From Variovorax paradoxus (lineage in GTDB: Bacteria; Pseudomonadota; Gammaproteobacteria; Burkholderiales; Burkholderiaceae_C), in contig NZ_JAGGNW010000014.1 in NCBI RefSeq assembly GCF_018614875.1, forward strand, positions 186,001 to 250,000: a DNA stretch of 64,000 nucleotides, written 5' to 3'. How positions within the stretch are numbered: position 1 is the first letter of the stretch; each line of letters opens with the position of its first letter. Shown one piece after another: positions 8,375 to 16,788 of the stretch. Under the pieces are notes generated by a model. It worked only from the letters and a program-made list of their open reading frames with translations, searched no databases and was not told where the DNA came from. The translations under genes were made by a program, and so were the position numbers.

Positions 8375-9661
8375 ATGGCCACCTCCCTCGCTCCCGCAAC
8401 CCAGGCCCTCGTCGAGCGCCGCGCGCGCGTTCTCGGCCCGGCCTACCGCCTGTTCTACGACACGCCGCTGCACCCTGTGCGCGGCGAAGGTGTGTGGCTG
8501 TACGACGCCGACGGCAGGCGCTATCTCGACGCCTACAACAACGTCGCTTCGGTCGGCCATTGCCATCCGCACGTGGTCGAGGCCATCGCGCGCCAGGCCG
8601 GCGTGCTCAACACCCACACCCGCTACCTGCACGAAGGCGTGCTCGACTACGCCGAGCGGCTGCTCGCCACGATGCCGGCCGAACTCGCGCATGCGATGTT
8701 CACCTGCACCGGCAGCGAGGCCAACGACCTCGCGATGCGCATCGCACGCGCCCACACCAGGGCCGAGGGGCTGATCGTCACGCGCTTCGCCTACCACGGC
8801 GTCACCGCGTCGATCGCCGAGGCCTCGCCCTCGCTCGGCAAGTTCGTGCAGCTCGGCGATGCGGTGCGCACCGTGCCCGCACCCGACAGCTTGCGCATCG
8901 CGCCCGGCGACATGGGCCGCGCCTTCGCGCAGGGCGTGCGCGAGGCCATCGCCGACCTGAAGGCGCAGGGCCTGCGCCCGGCCGCGCTGATGGTCGACAC
9001 CGTGTTTTCGAGCGACGGCATCTTCACCGACCCGCCCGGCTTCATGGCCGAGGCGGTGGACGCGGTGCGCGAAGCCGGCGGGCTCTTCATCGCCGACGAA
9101 GTGCAGCCCGGCCTCGGCCGCACCGGCGATGCGTTCTGGGGTTTCCAGCGGCACGGCGTGGTGCCCGACATCGTCACCATGGGCAAGCCGCTCGGCGCCG
9201 GCCATCCCCTGGCCGGCCTCGCGGTGCGCCCCGGGGTGCTGGCCGCCTTCGGCCGCGAGTGCCGCTACTTCAACACCTTCGGCGGCAACCCGGTCTCGAT
9301 GGCCGCGGGCATGGCGGTGCTCGACGTGATCGAGCGAGAGGGCTTGATGGCCAATGCGCAGCGCGTCGGCCGTCATCTGCGCGCCGGCATCGCGAAGCTC
9401 GCCGAGCGCCATGCGCTGATCGGCGACGTGCGCGGCGCCGGCCTGTTCGTGGGCGTGGAGTTGGTCACGGACCGCCGCACCCGCACGCCCGCCACTGCCG
9501 AAACCGCGCGCATCGTCAACGGCCTGCGCGAGCGGCAGGTGCTGCTCAGCGCCACCGGCGAGCATGCCAACACGCTCAAGATCCGCCCGCCGCTGGTGTT
9601 TTCCGAAGCCAATGCCGACCTGCTGGTCGAGACGCTGGACCAGGTGCTGGCCGCGCTCTGA
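8375..9661 (+). CDS. Class III aminotransferase-fold enzyme, O-phosphoethanolamine/5-phosphohydroxylysine phospholyase-like
   Basis: PLP enzyme of 428 residues. The fold signatures are [31 protein letters not shown] and [12 protein letters not shown] with Lys271 as Schiff-base lysine. Several blocks ([44 protein letters not shown]) closely match what I recall of the animal phospholyases that eliminate phosphate from phosphoethanolamine or phosphohydroxylysine rather than transaminate. It follows the kinase by 10 bp. Together they would phosphorylate an amino alcohol and split it to a semialdehyde, ammonia and phosphate. An ordinary transaminase remains possible. Confidence 0.8.
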   Translation: MATSLAPATQALVERRARVLGPAYRLFYDTPLHPVRGEGVWLYDADGRRYLDAYNNVASVGHCHPHVVEAIARQAGVLNTHTRYLHEGVLDYAERLLATMPAELAHAMFTCTGSEANDLAMRIARAHTRAEGLIVTRFAYHGVTASIAEASPSLGKFVQLGDAVRTVPAPDSLRIAPGDMGRAFAQGVREAIADLKAQGLRPAALMVDTVFSSDGIFTDPPGFMAEAVDAVREAGGLFIADEVQPGLGRTGDAFWGFQRHGVVPDIVTMGKPLGAGHPLAGLAVRPGVLAAFGRECRYFNTFGGNPVSMAAGMAVLDVIEREGLMANAQRVGRHLRAGIAKLAERHALIGDVRGAGLFVGVELVTDRRTRTPATAETARIVNGLRERQVLLSATGEHANTLKIRPPLVFSEANADLLVETLDQVLAAL

Positions 9662-9726
9662 AACCCGCACACGGCGGCCGGTGCCGCCTTGCGCCAGAAT
9701 CGTTCGCCCCCACGACCCTTGCCACC

Positions 9727-10932
9727 ATGAACATCGTCGACTCCTTTGCCGTCAACATCTCCCGCTTCGTCGATATCAGGCGCGACATCCATGCCCATCC
9801 CGAACTCGGCTTCGAGGAGCACCGCACCTCCGAAAAGGTCGCGGGCCTGCTCGCCGAATGGGGCATCGAGGTGCACCGCGGCATCGCCGGCACCGGCCTC
9901 GTCGGCGTGCTGCGCAAGGGCACGGGCACACGCACCATCGGCCTGCGCGCCGACATGGACGCGCTGCCGCTGCACGAGGCCAACGAGTTCGCCCACAGGT
10001 CCACCCATGCCGGCCGCATGCATGCCTGCGGCCACGACGGCCACACCACCATGCTGCTGGCCGCCGCGTGGCACCTGTCGCAGCAGGGGCCCGATGACTT
10101 CGACGGCACCGTGCATTTCATCTTCCAGCCCGCCGAGGAGATGGGCAAGGCCGGCGCCAGGAAGATGATCCAGGACGGCCTGTTCGACCGCTTCCCGTGC
10201 GACGCGGTCTTTGCACTGCACAACTTCCCCGTCGGCGACGTGGGCCGCTTCGCGCTCAACGAAGGCGCGCTGATGGCGTCGAGCAACACCTACAGGATCA
10301 CGCTGCGCGGACGCGGCACGCATGCCTCGATGCCGCACACCGGCATCGACCCGGTGGCCGCGGTGGTCACGCTCGCGCAGCAGCTGCAGACCATCGTGCC
10401 GCGCACCATTCCCAGCACCGAGCGCGCCCTGCTCGCGGTCACGCAGCTGCAGGGCTCCGACGCACCCAACGTGATTCCCGATGTGGCCACGGTGGGCGGC
10501 ACGATCCGCACCTTTTCGATCGAGGCCATCGACAAGATCGAGGCCCGCCTGCGCGAGGTGGCCGCCGGCGTGGCCGCGGCGCACGGCTGCACGGCCGAGG
10601 TGTTCTTCAACCGCTCGTCGCCGCCGGTGGTCAACCACGCGGCCGAGGCGCGCTTCGCGGCGGGCGTGATGCGCGAAGTGGTGGGCGACGACATGGTCAC
10701 CGACAACTTCCCCGCCGTGATGGGCGCCGAGGACTTCGCCCACATGCTGCTCGCGCGGCCCGGCTGCTACGCCTTCCTGGGCAACGGCGACGGCGACCAC
10801 CGGCTCGATGGCCACGGGCCCGGCCCTTGCATCATCCACAACACCTCGTTCGACTTCAATGACGAGATCATTCCGATCGGCGCCAGCTACTTCGTGAAGC
10901 TGGTGCAGCGCTGGCTGCCCTCTGGCGGCTGA
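9727..10932 (+). CDS. M20-family amidohydrolase (hippurate hydrolase/N-acyl amino acid amidohydrolase type)
   Basis: Metal-dependent cytoplasmic hydrolase of N-acyl amino acids; 401 residues. Typical elements are DIRRDIHAHPELGFEEHRTS, RADMDALPL, MHACGHDGHTTMLL (metal-binding Cys/His/Asp cluster), IFQPAEEMGKAGARKMI and the dimerisation domain with GRGTHASMPHTGIDPV. The C-terminal metal ligand lies in the HNTSFDFND region. It follows the phospholyase-like gene by 65 bp and precedes a Bug-type binding protein. In this cluster it would release free amino acids from acylated or conjugated forms. The acyl and amino moieties cannot be told. Confidence 0.9.
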   Translation: MNIVDSFAVNISRFVDIRRDIHAHPELGFEEHRTSEKVAGLLAEWGIEVHRGIAGTGLVGVLRKGTGTRTIGLRADMDALPLHEANEFAHRSTHAGRMHACGHDGHTTMLLAAAWHLSQQGPDDFDGTVHFIFQPAEEMGKAGARKMIQDGLFDRFPCDAVFALHNFPVGDVGRFALNEGALMASSNTYRITLRGRGTHASMPHTGIDPVAAVVTLAQQLQTIVPRTIPSTERALLAVTQLQGSDAPNVIPDVATVGGTIRTFSIEAIDKIEARLREVAAGVAAAHGCTAEVFFNRSSPPVVNHAAEARFAAGVMREVVGDDMVTDNFPAVMGAEDFAHMLLARPGCYAFLGNGDGDHRLDGHGPGPCIIHNTSFDFNDEIIPIGASYFVKLVQRWLPSGG

Positions 10933-10951
10933 ACTTTTTTTCCTGTTGACG

Positions 10952-11953
10952 ATGATGAAAGCGGCCACCGCGATGACCTCCACCCCATTCACCCGGCGTT
11001 CGCTGGCTGCCCTTGCCGCCGCCGTCACGGCACTCGGCGCCTTCGCGCCCGCGCACGCGCAGCAGCAGCGCGTGATCCACATCGTGGTGCCCTTCGGCAC
11101 CGGCGCGGTGCAGGACACGGTGGCGCGCGCCTTCAATGCCGAGCTGGGCGCGGCGCTCAATGCCAGCGCCATCGTCGAGAACCGCGCGGGTGCGGGCGGC
11201 ACGGTGGGCGCGGCCGCCGTGGCCAAGGCACCAGCGGACGGCAGCACGCTGCTGCTCGCGGCCGCCAGCCACAACATCGCCGGCTTCCTCTACAGCAAGC
11301 TCTCCTACGACCCGCTGAAGGATTTCGTGGGTGTGGCCAACATCGGCAACGCGGGCTATGTGCTGGCGGTGGCGAGCGGGCTCAACGTGTCGAACACGGC
11401 CGACTTCATCAAGGAGGTCAAGGCCAACCCGGGCAAGTACAACTACGCCTCGGCCGGCAACGGCAGCGCCACGCACCTTGCGATGGCGTCGTTCCTCGCC
11501 AAGGCCGGGCTGCAGATGACGCACATCCCGACCAAGTCGACCGGCGAGGCCGTCAACGAAGTGCTCGCGGGCCGCGTGCATGCCGTGATCTCCTCGAGCA
11601 TCGGCGTGATGGGTTTCCAGGCCGATCCGCGCATGAAGCTGCTCGCGTCCACCGGCCAGGCGCGCAGCCCCTTCCTGCCCAACCTGCCGACCGTGGCCGA
11701 GAGCGGCCTGCCGGGCTACGCCTTCGATTCGTGGATCGGGCTGCTCGCGCCGGCCGCCACGCCCAAGGCCGAGGTCGAGCGCCTCAACGCGGCCACCAAC
11801 AAGGTGCTGGCCGATCCGGCAATCCAGGAGCGCTTCAAGCGCCTGGGCGTGGAGCCGCGCACGCAAAGCGCCGAAGAATTCCAGAAGCTGCTGCGCGCGG
11901 ACTGGGATGCGATGGGGGCGGTGGTGAAGGCTTCGGGGGCGAAGATCGACTGA
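10952..11953 (+). CDS. Bug-family tripartite tricarboxylate transporter substrate-binding protein
   Basis: Periplasmic solute-binding protein, about 333 residues. A signal peptide ends near APAHAQ (RRSLAALAAAVTALGAF core), and the mature protein begins VIHIVVPFGTGAVQDTVAR, the Bug ligand-loop pattern. The second loop region ASAGNGSATHLAMASF is also present. No TctA or TctB membrane partner is encoded here. The start is uncertain: ATG at 10952 is used, with ATG at 10955 and TTG at 10946 as alternatives. It probably delivers a carboxylate or amino-acid-like ligand to a permease encoded elsewhere. Confidence 0.87.
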   Translation: MMKAATAMTSTPFTRRSLAALAAAVTALGAFAPAHAQQQRVIHIVVPFGTGAVQDTVARAFNAELGAALNASAIVENRAGAGGTVGAAAVAKAPADGSTLLLAAASHNIAGFLYSKLSYDPLKDFVGVANIGNAGYVLAVASGLNVSNTADFIKEVKANPGKYNYASAGNGSATHLAMASFLAKAGLQMTHIPTKSTGEAVNEVLAGRVHAVISSSIGVMGFQADPRMKLLASTGQARSPFLPNLPTVAESGLPGYAFDSWIGLLAPAATPKAEVERLNAATNKVLADPAIQERFKRLGVEPRTQSAEEFQKLLRADWDAMGAVVKASGAKID

Positions 11954-11982
11954 CGGGTTCGGTTGTTCGGGGCGCTGTTGTC

Positions 11983-12235
11983 CAGGGCGCGTGCACAGGC
12001 CACCGGGTACTCCCCTCCGCGAATGTCCCCCGGCCTTCGGCCTCCTCCTTGATTTCGCTGCGGGGAGCACCCGATGCCCTGCGCACGAGGGCACGCTCCG
12101 GGTGTACCGCTGATCAACGACTGCTCTGAACAACGCTCACGCCGATGGGGTGCCTTGCGCAGCGAAATCAAGGAGGAGCCCGAAGGGCGGGGGACATTCG
12201 CGGAGCAAGGTACCCGTCGGCGTGATCGCGCCCTG
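11983..12235. repeat. Large imperfect inverted repeat with nested hairpins (intergenic)
   Basis: Arms at about 11983-12072 and 12146-12235 are inverted copies. Their 48-bp cores (12015-12062 and 12158-12205) differ at only two bases when aligned. Both differences fall in a small inner hairpin, GGCC-TTC-GGCC at 12032-12042 versus GCCC-GAA-GGGC at 12178-12188, and they are compensatory so both hairpins still pair. The element fills most of the 421-bp gap between the Bug gene and the hydroxyproline operon, which otherwise holds only the promoter region near 12310. I recall similar intergenic sequences from Variovorax genomes. No transposase is present. Confidence 0.75.
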
Positions 12236-12308
12236 AACAAACCCAGCACCGTCCCGGCAGATATCACACAAGAACCCACCCCGGAAGAGCGCTTGCCCCA
12301 CGCATATC

Positions 12309-12337
12309 TTGACGATATATCGCTAATATATTTAAAG
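12309..12337 (+). promoter_or_regulatory. Putative promoter and GntR-type operator of the hydroxyproline operon
   Basis: A strongly AT-rich patch in GC-rich surroundings. It has a -35-like TTGACG at 12309-12314 and a weak -10-like TTAAAG at 12332-12337 with a 17-bp spacer. The spacer holds the symmetric pair ATATAT-N5-ATATAT (12315-12331). Such symmetry between promoter boxes is what a dimeric repressor, plausibly the FCD regulator at 18077, would occupy. The site lies about 40 bp before the GTG start at 12375. Confidence 0.45.
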
Positions 12338-12374
12338 TAGGACCCTTCCCCACCGCACATCCAGGAGCAATCAC

Positions 12375-13289
12375 GTGACCCAACCCCGCTGGCAAGGCAT
12401 CTTCCCCGCCATCACCACCAAGTTCCACGCCGACGAAAGCATCGATGCCGAGGGCACCGCGCGCCACATCGACTTCCAGATCCGCAACGGCATCCACGGC
12501 CTCGTGACCTGCGGCTCGCTGGGCGAGGCCAGCACGCTCACGCTCGAAGAGAAACTGCAGGTAGCGAAGATCGCGCTGGAAGCCGCCGACGGCCGCATCC
12601 CGGTGCTGGCCAATGTGTCGGAAACCAGCACCCGCGAGGCGCTGCGCTATGTGGACGGGGCCAACAAGCTCGGCGTGGCCGGCTTCATGGTGATGCCCTC
12701 GGTGATCTACGTGGCCGATGCGCGCGAGGCGATGCTCAATGTGCGCACCATCGCCAACGCGGCGCAGCAGCCCATCATGGTCTACAACAACCCCGTGGCC
12801 TACCGCGTCGACCTGAAGCCCGAGCACATGGTGGAGCTGGCCGACTGCGAATGGATCGCGGCCATCAAGGAGAGCACCGACAACATCCGCCGCATCACCG
12901 ACCTGCGCAACACGGTGGGCGAGCGCTACCAGCTGTTCCTGGGCGTGGACGATCTGGCCTACGAAGGCCTGGCGTTGGGCTGCGACGGCCTGCTGGCCGG
13001 CGTGGGCTGCGCGTTTCCGCGCGAGACGGTGGCGCTGTACGACCTGATGAAGGCCGGCAAGTTCGCCGAGGCGCTGAAGCTCTACCAGTGGATGACGCCG
13101 ATGCTGCACCTGGACGTGTCGACCAAGCTGGTGCAGAACCTCAAGCTCATCGACGTGCTGGTGGGCGTGGGCTCGGAGCACATGCGCCGCCCGCGCCTGC
13201 CGCTGGTCGGCCAGGAGCGCGCGGCCATCGAAACCATCGTGAAGAAGGCGCTGGCGACGCGTCCTGCCCAGTACCAGTCGGTCATGTAA
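12375..13289 (+). CDS. DapA-family lyase, probable 1-pyrroline-4-hydroxy-2-carboxylate deaminase
   Basis: Schiff-base TIM-barrel enzyme of 304 residues. The DHDPS-family catalytic residues are Tyr137 (MVYNNPVAY) and Lys165 (WIAAIKEST); the early GLVTCGSLGEASTL matches the family pyruvate/carboxylate-binding loop. Adjacent hydroxyproline genes make this the step that converts 1-pyrroline-4-hydroxy-2-carboxylate to 2-oxoglutarate semialdehyde and ammonia, rather than lysine-biosynthetic DapA. The start codon is GTG at 12375 with AGGAG about 8 bases ahead. It is first in the operon, behind an AT-rich promoter. The function is inferred from context. Confidence 0.83.
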   Translation: MTQPRWQGIFPAITTKFHADESIDAEGTARHIDFQIRNGIHGLVTCGSLGEASTLTLEEKLQVAKIALEAADGRIPVLANVSETSTREALRYVDGANKLGVAGFMVMPSVIYVADAREAMLNVRTIANAAQQPIMVYNNPVAYRVDLKPEHMVELADCEWIAAIKESTDNIRRITDLRNTVGERYQLFLGVDDLAYEGLALGCDGLLAGVGCAFPRETVALYDLMKAGKFAEALKLYQWMTPMLHLDVSTKLVQNLKLIDVLVGVGSEHMRRPRLPLVGQERAAIETIVKKALATRPAQYQSVM

Positions 13290-13338
13290 TCGCATACAAA
13301 CACACGTCCTTTTCATCGTCCCCAACCTAGGAAGAAGC

Positions 13339-14472
13339 ATGAAGACAAAAGCACGCATGGTTCCGTTTCTTGGCCTCGTGGCCCTCGCCGTTGCTGGCCA
13401 TGCGCACGCGCAGGAGCAGGTGGTCAAGATCGGCCACAGCGGACCGCTCTCGGGCCCCAACGCTTTCGCGGGCAAGGACAATGAAAACGGCGTGCGCCTT
13501 GCCATCGAGGAGCTCAACGCAAAGAAGATCACCGCCGGCGGCAAGACGCTGAAGTTCGAGCTGGTGTCCGAAGACGACCAGTGCGACGCCAAGTCCGGCG
13601 TCAGCGTGGCGCAGAAGTTCGTCGACGACGGCGTCAAGTACGTCATGGGCCCGTACTGCTCGGGCGTGGCCATTCCGGCCTCGCGCATCTATGCCGAGGG
13701 CGGCACCATGCTCTCCACCGTGGGCACCAATCCGAAAGTCACGCAGGGCGGCTACAAGAACCTCTACCGCATCATCGCGAGCGACAACCAGATCGGCTCC
13801 AGCATGGCGGTGTATGCGGCCAAGGTGCTCAAGGTCACCAAGGTGGGCGTGATCGACGACCGCACCGCCTTCGGCCAGGGCCTGGCTGAAGAGTTCACCA
13901 AGGAAGCGAAGAAGCAGGGCCTCACCATCGTCGGGCAGGAGTTCACCACCGACAAGGCCGTGGACTTCACCGCCATCCTCACCAACATGAAGGCCAAGGC
14001 GCCCGAAGCCATCTTCTTCGGCGGCTACGCGCCGCAGGCCGCACCCATGGCGCGCCAGATGAAGCAGCTCGCGGTGCCGGGCAAGCTGCTGGGCGGCGAC
14101 ACCCTCTGCAGCCCGGCCACCGGCAAGCTCGGCGGCGATGCCGTCAACGACCTGGTGTTCTGCGCGCAGGGCGGCTCCATCCTCGAAAAGGCGCAGAGCG
14201 GCCCGGCCTTCAAGGAGAAGTTCAAGAAGCGCTTCAACGCCGATCCCGATGCGTACGCGGCTTCGTACTACGACCAGGTGCTGTTCATCGGCGAGTCGAT
14301 GAAGAAGGCCAACTCCATCGACCCCGACAAGGTCGGCGCCGAGCTCTACAAGACCACCTACAAGGGCGTGGCCGCAACCTATGCCTACGACGACAAGGGC
14401 AACATGAAGCAGGCGCCGATCACCGTCTTCACCTTCAAGAACGCGGCCCCGGTTCCCCTGGCCAGCTACTGA
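13339..14472 (+). CDS. Branched-chain amino acid-type ABC transporter substrate-binding protein (LivK-like)
   Basis: Periplasmic binding protein of 377 residues with a signal peptide ([18 protein letters not shown]) and the type I fold opening [20 protein letters not shown]. It sits between the deaminase and epimerase genes of the hydroxyproline pathway, with short spacers (49 and 14 bp). No permease or ATPase gene accompanies it, so it must dock onto a Liv-type transporter encoded elsewhere. The likely ligand is trans-4-hydroxyproline or a similar imino acid, by context only. AGGAAG lies before the ATG. Confidence 0.87.
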   Translation: MKTKARMVPFLGLVALAVAGHAHAQEQVVKIGHSGPLSGPNAFAGKDNENGVRLAIEELNAKKITAGGKTLKFELVSEDDQCDAKSGVSVAQKFVDDGVKYVMGPYCSGVAIPASRIYAEGGTMLSTVGTNPKVTQGGYKNLYRIIASDNQIGSSMAVYAAKVLKVTKVGVIDDRTAFGQGLAEEFTKEAKKQGLTIVGQEFTTDKAVDFTAILTNMKAKAPEAIFFGGYAPQAAPMARQMKQLAVPGKLLGGDTLCSPATGKLGGDAVNDLVFCAQGGSILEKAQSGPAFKEKFKKRFNADPDAYAASYYDQVLFIGESMKKANSIDPDKVGAELYKTTYKGVAATYAYDDKGNMKQAPITVFTFKNAAPVPLASY

Positions 14473-14486
14473 GTCCGAAGGAAGAC

Positions 14487-15422
14487 ATGCAGCGCATCCA
14501 GATCATCGACTCGCACACGGGCGGCGAGCCCACGCGCCTGGTCATCGGCGGGTTTCCCGATCTGGGTGGCGGCCCCATGGCCGAGCGCCGCGCTTTGCTG
14601 GCCGACCGGCACGACAAATGGCGCGCGGCCACCGTGCTCGAGCCGCGCGGCAGCGACGTGGTGGTGGGCGCGCTGCTGTGCGAGCCCGTGTCGCCCGATG
14701 CCGCCGCGGGCGTGGTCTTCTTCAACAACACCGGCTACCTCGGCATGTGCGGCCACGGCACCATCGGCCTCGTCGCGAGCCTCGCGCACATGGGGCGCAT
14801 CGGCGTCGGCGAGCACCGCATCGAAACGCCCGTGGGCCCGGTCACGACCACGCTGCACGAAGACGGCTCGGTGAGCGTGCGCAACGTGCCCGCGTACCGG
14901 CATCTGCACCAGGTGGCGGTCGATCTGCCCGGACATGGCACCGTGCGCGGCGACGTGGCCTGGGGCGGCAACTGGTTCTTCCTCGTGAGCGACCACGGCC
15001 AGCGCATGGCAAGCGACAACCTGGCCGCGCTGACCGGCTACACCGCGGCATTGCGCCGCGCGCTCGCGGCGCAGGGCATCACGGGGGCCGACGGTGCGGA
15101 GATCGATCACATCGAACTCTTCGCCGACGACAGCGACGGCGCCGACAGCCGCAACTTCGTGCTCTGCCCCGGCAACGCCTACGACCGCTCGCCCTGCGGC
15201 ACCGGCACCAGCGCCAAGATCGCCTGCCTCGCGGCGGACGGCAAGCTCGCGCCGGGCGAGGTGTGGACGCAGGCCAGTGTGATCGGCAGCCGCTTCGAGG
15301 CCAGCTATGCGCTGGAAGACGGCAAGGTCATCCCGACGCTGCGCGGCCGCGCGCACATCAGCGCCGAAGCCACGCTGCTGATCGACGACGAAGATCCCTT
15401 CGGCTGGGGCATCCGGCTCTAG
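14487..15422 (+). CDS. lhpA: 4-hydroxyproline 2-epimerase (proline racemase family)
   Basis: Cofactor-independent epimerase converting trans-4-hydroxy-L-proline to cis-4-hydroxy-D-proline; 311 residues. The two catalytic cysteines of the family are intact: Cys88 in [12 protein letters not shown] and Cys237 in [14 protein letters not shown]. Having Cys at both places distinguishes it from the dehydratase branch, where the first is Ser or Thr. The N-terminal substrate motif SHTGGEPTR is present. It is encoded directly before the D-hydroxyproline dehydrogenase subunits, which take its product. An AAGGAAG ribosome-binding site precedes the ATG. Confidence 0.92.
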   Translation: MQRIQIIDSHTGGEPTRLVIGGFPDLGGGPMAERRALLADRHDKWRAATVLEPRGSDVVVGALLCEPVSPDAAAGVVFFNNTGYLGMCGHGTIGLVASLAHMGRIGVGEHRIETPVGPVTTTLHEDGSVSVRNVPAYRHLHQVAVDLPGHGTVRGDVAWGGNWFFLVSDHGQRMASDNLAALTGYTAALRRALAAQGITGADGAEIDHIELFADDSDGADSRNFVLCPGNAYDRSPCGTGTSAKIACLAADGKLAPGEVWTQASVIGSRFEASYALEDGKVIPTLRGRAHISAEATLLIDDEDPFGWGIRL

Positions 15423-15433
15423 CGCCGGCCGGC

Positions 15434-16540
15434 ATGGACGCGGATGTCATCGTCATCGGCGCCGGCATCGTCGGTGCCGCCTGCGCGCATGCGCTGGCGC
15501 AGGCCGGGCGCCGTGTGCTGGTGCTCGATGCGCGCATCGGCGGCGCGACCGGGGCCGGCATGGGTCACCTGGTGGTGATGGACGACAACCCGGCCGAGCT
15601 CGCGCTCAGCCGGCATTCGATTGCGCAATGGCGCGCCCTCGCACCGCGCATGGACGACGACTGCGCATACAGCGCCTGCGGCACGCTCTGGATCGCCGCC
15701 AACGACGAAGAAATGGCCGAGGCCGAGCGCAAGCAGCAGCGGCTGCGCGCGCACGGCATCGAGAGCCGCCTGCTCGATGCGCCTGCGCTCGCACGCGCCG
15801 AGCCGACACTGCGCAAGGGCCTCGCGGGCGCGCTCGAAGTGCCAGGCGACGGCATCCTCTACGCGCCGAATGCGGCGCGCTGGCTGCTCGGCGAGCGCGG
15901 CGATGCGGTCCGTGTCGAGCACGCGAAGGTCGTTGCGATCGAAGACGACGGCACGCTGCAGCTCGCGGACGGCAGCCGGCGCCGCGCGCCCCAGATCGTG
16001 CTGGCCAACGGCATCGAAGCCACGACGCTGTGCCCCGAACTTCCGATCCGCCCGAAGAAGGGCCATCTGCTGATCACCGACCGCTATCCGGGCACGGTGC
16101 ATCACCAGCTCGTCGAACTCGGCTACGTGACCAGCGCGCACCACAGCGACGGCGATTCGGTCGCCTTCAACGTGCAGCCCCGGCCGACCGGGCAACTGCT
16201 GATCGGCTCTTCGCGCCAGTTCGACACGACCGACCCCGCCGTCGAGGCACCGATGCTCGCGCGCATGCTGCGGCGCGCGCTCGACTATCTGCCGCGGCTC
16301 GCGGACCTCAACGCGGTCCGCTCATGGACCGGCATGCGCGCCGCGACGCCCGACGGGCTGCCGCTGCTGGGCAAGCACCCGTGGCGCGACAGGCTCTGGC
16401 TCGCGGTCGGCCACGAAGGCCTGGGCGTGACCACCGCGCCGGGCAGCGCGCATCTGCTCGCGGCGCTGATGACCGGCGCGGCCCCCGAATTCGACGCTGC
16501 GCCTTATGCGCCACGCGGCCTGCTGGAGGGGCACCGATGA
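15434..16540 (+). CDS. FAD-dependent oxidoreductase, D-hydroxyproline dehydrogenase catalytic subunit (DAO family)
   Basis: D-amino-acid-oxidase-fold flavoprotein of 368 residues. The FAD-binding start VIVIGAGIVGAACAHALAQ lies at the N-terminus and the C-terminal FAD-contact region contains SWTGMRAATPDGLPLLG and VGHEGLGVTTAPG. With the next two genes it forms a three-subunit dehydrogenase of the HcnABC/LhpBEF type that oxidises cis-4-hydroxy-D-proline to 1-pyrroline-4-hydroxy-2-carboxylate. Electrons leave through the iron-sulfur subunit. It overlaps the following gene by four bases (ATGA), consistent with a stoichiometric complex. Confidence 0.88.
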   Translation: MDADVIVIGAGIVGAACAHALAQAGRRVLVLDARIGGATGAGMGHLVVMDDNPAELALSRHSIAQWRALAPRMDDDCAYSACGTLWIAANDEEMAEAERKQQRLRAHGIESRLLDAPALARAEPTLRKGLAGALEVPGDGILYAPNAARWLLGERGDAVRVEHAKVVAIEDDGTLQLADGSRRRAPQIVLANGIEATTLCPELPIRPKKGHLLITDRYPGTVHHQLVELGYVTSAHHSDGDSVAFNVQPRPTGQLLIGSSRQFDTTDPAVEAPMLARMLRRALDYLPRLADLNAVRSWTGMRAATPDGLPLLGKHPWRDRLWLAVGHEGLGVTTAPGSAHLLAALMTGAAPEFDAAPYAPRGLLEGHR

Positions 16541-16788
16541 GCGGCCCCACCCTGTTGCTGCACATCGACGGACAACCCGTCCGCGTGAAAGCAGGCAGCT
16601 CGGTGGCTGCCGCATTGCGCGTGGCCGGCGGCATGGGCGTGGCGCGCACCTCCGTCACGGGCCAGCCGCGCACGCCATTCTGCGGCATGGGCGTGTGCCA
16701 GGAATGCCGCGTGTCGGTCGATGGCCGGCGCAGGCTCGCCTGCCAGGCGGTCTGCGCCGAAGGCATGCGCGTGGAGACCTCGGCATGA
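16537..16788 (+). CDS. (2Fe-2S)-binding small subunit of the D-hydroxyproline dehydrogenase
   Basis: Ferredoxin-like protein of 83 residues. The cluster ligands appear in PFCGMGVCQECRVSVDG (Cys-x4-Cys-x2-Cys) with a fourth Cys in LACQAVCAEGM. It matches the HcnA-type small subunit that mediates electron transfer between two flavoprotein subunits. It overlaps both neighbours by ATGA, with a start at 16537 and a stop shared with 16785. It would be inactive alone; its partners are the products of 15434 and 16785. Confidence 0.88.
   Translation: MSGPTLLLHIDGQPVRVKAGSSVAAALRVAGGMGVARTSVTGQPRTPFCGMGVCQECRVSVDGRRRLACQAVCAEGMRVETSA

Noticed and set aside
11983..12235. Insertion sequence or integron attachment site
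   Set aside because: No transposase or integrase frame and no target-site duplication. The element looks like a non-coding intergenic repeat.
12375..13289. DapA of lysine biosynthesis
   Set aside because: Catalytic residues are shared by the whole family, but the gene heads a hydroxyproline operon, making the deaminase role more likely.
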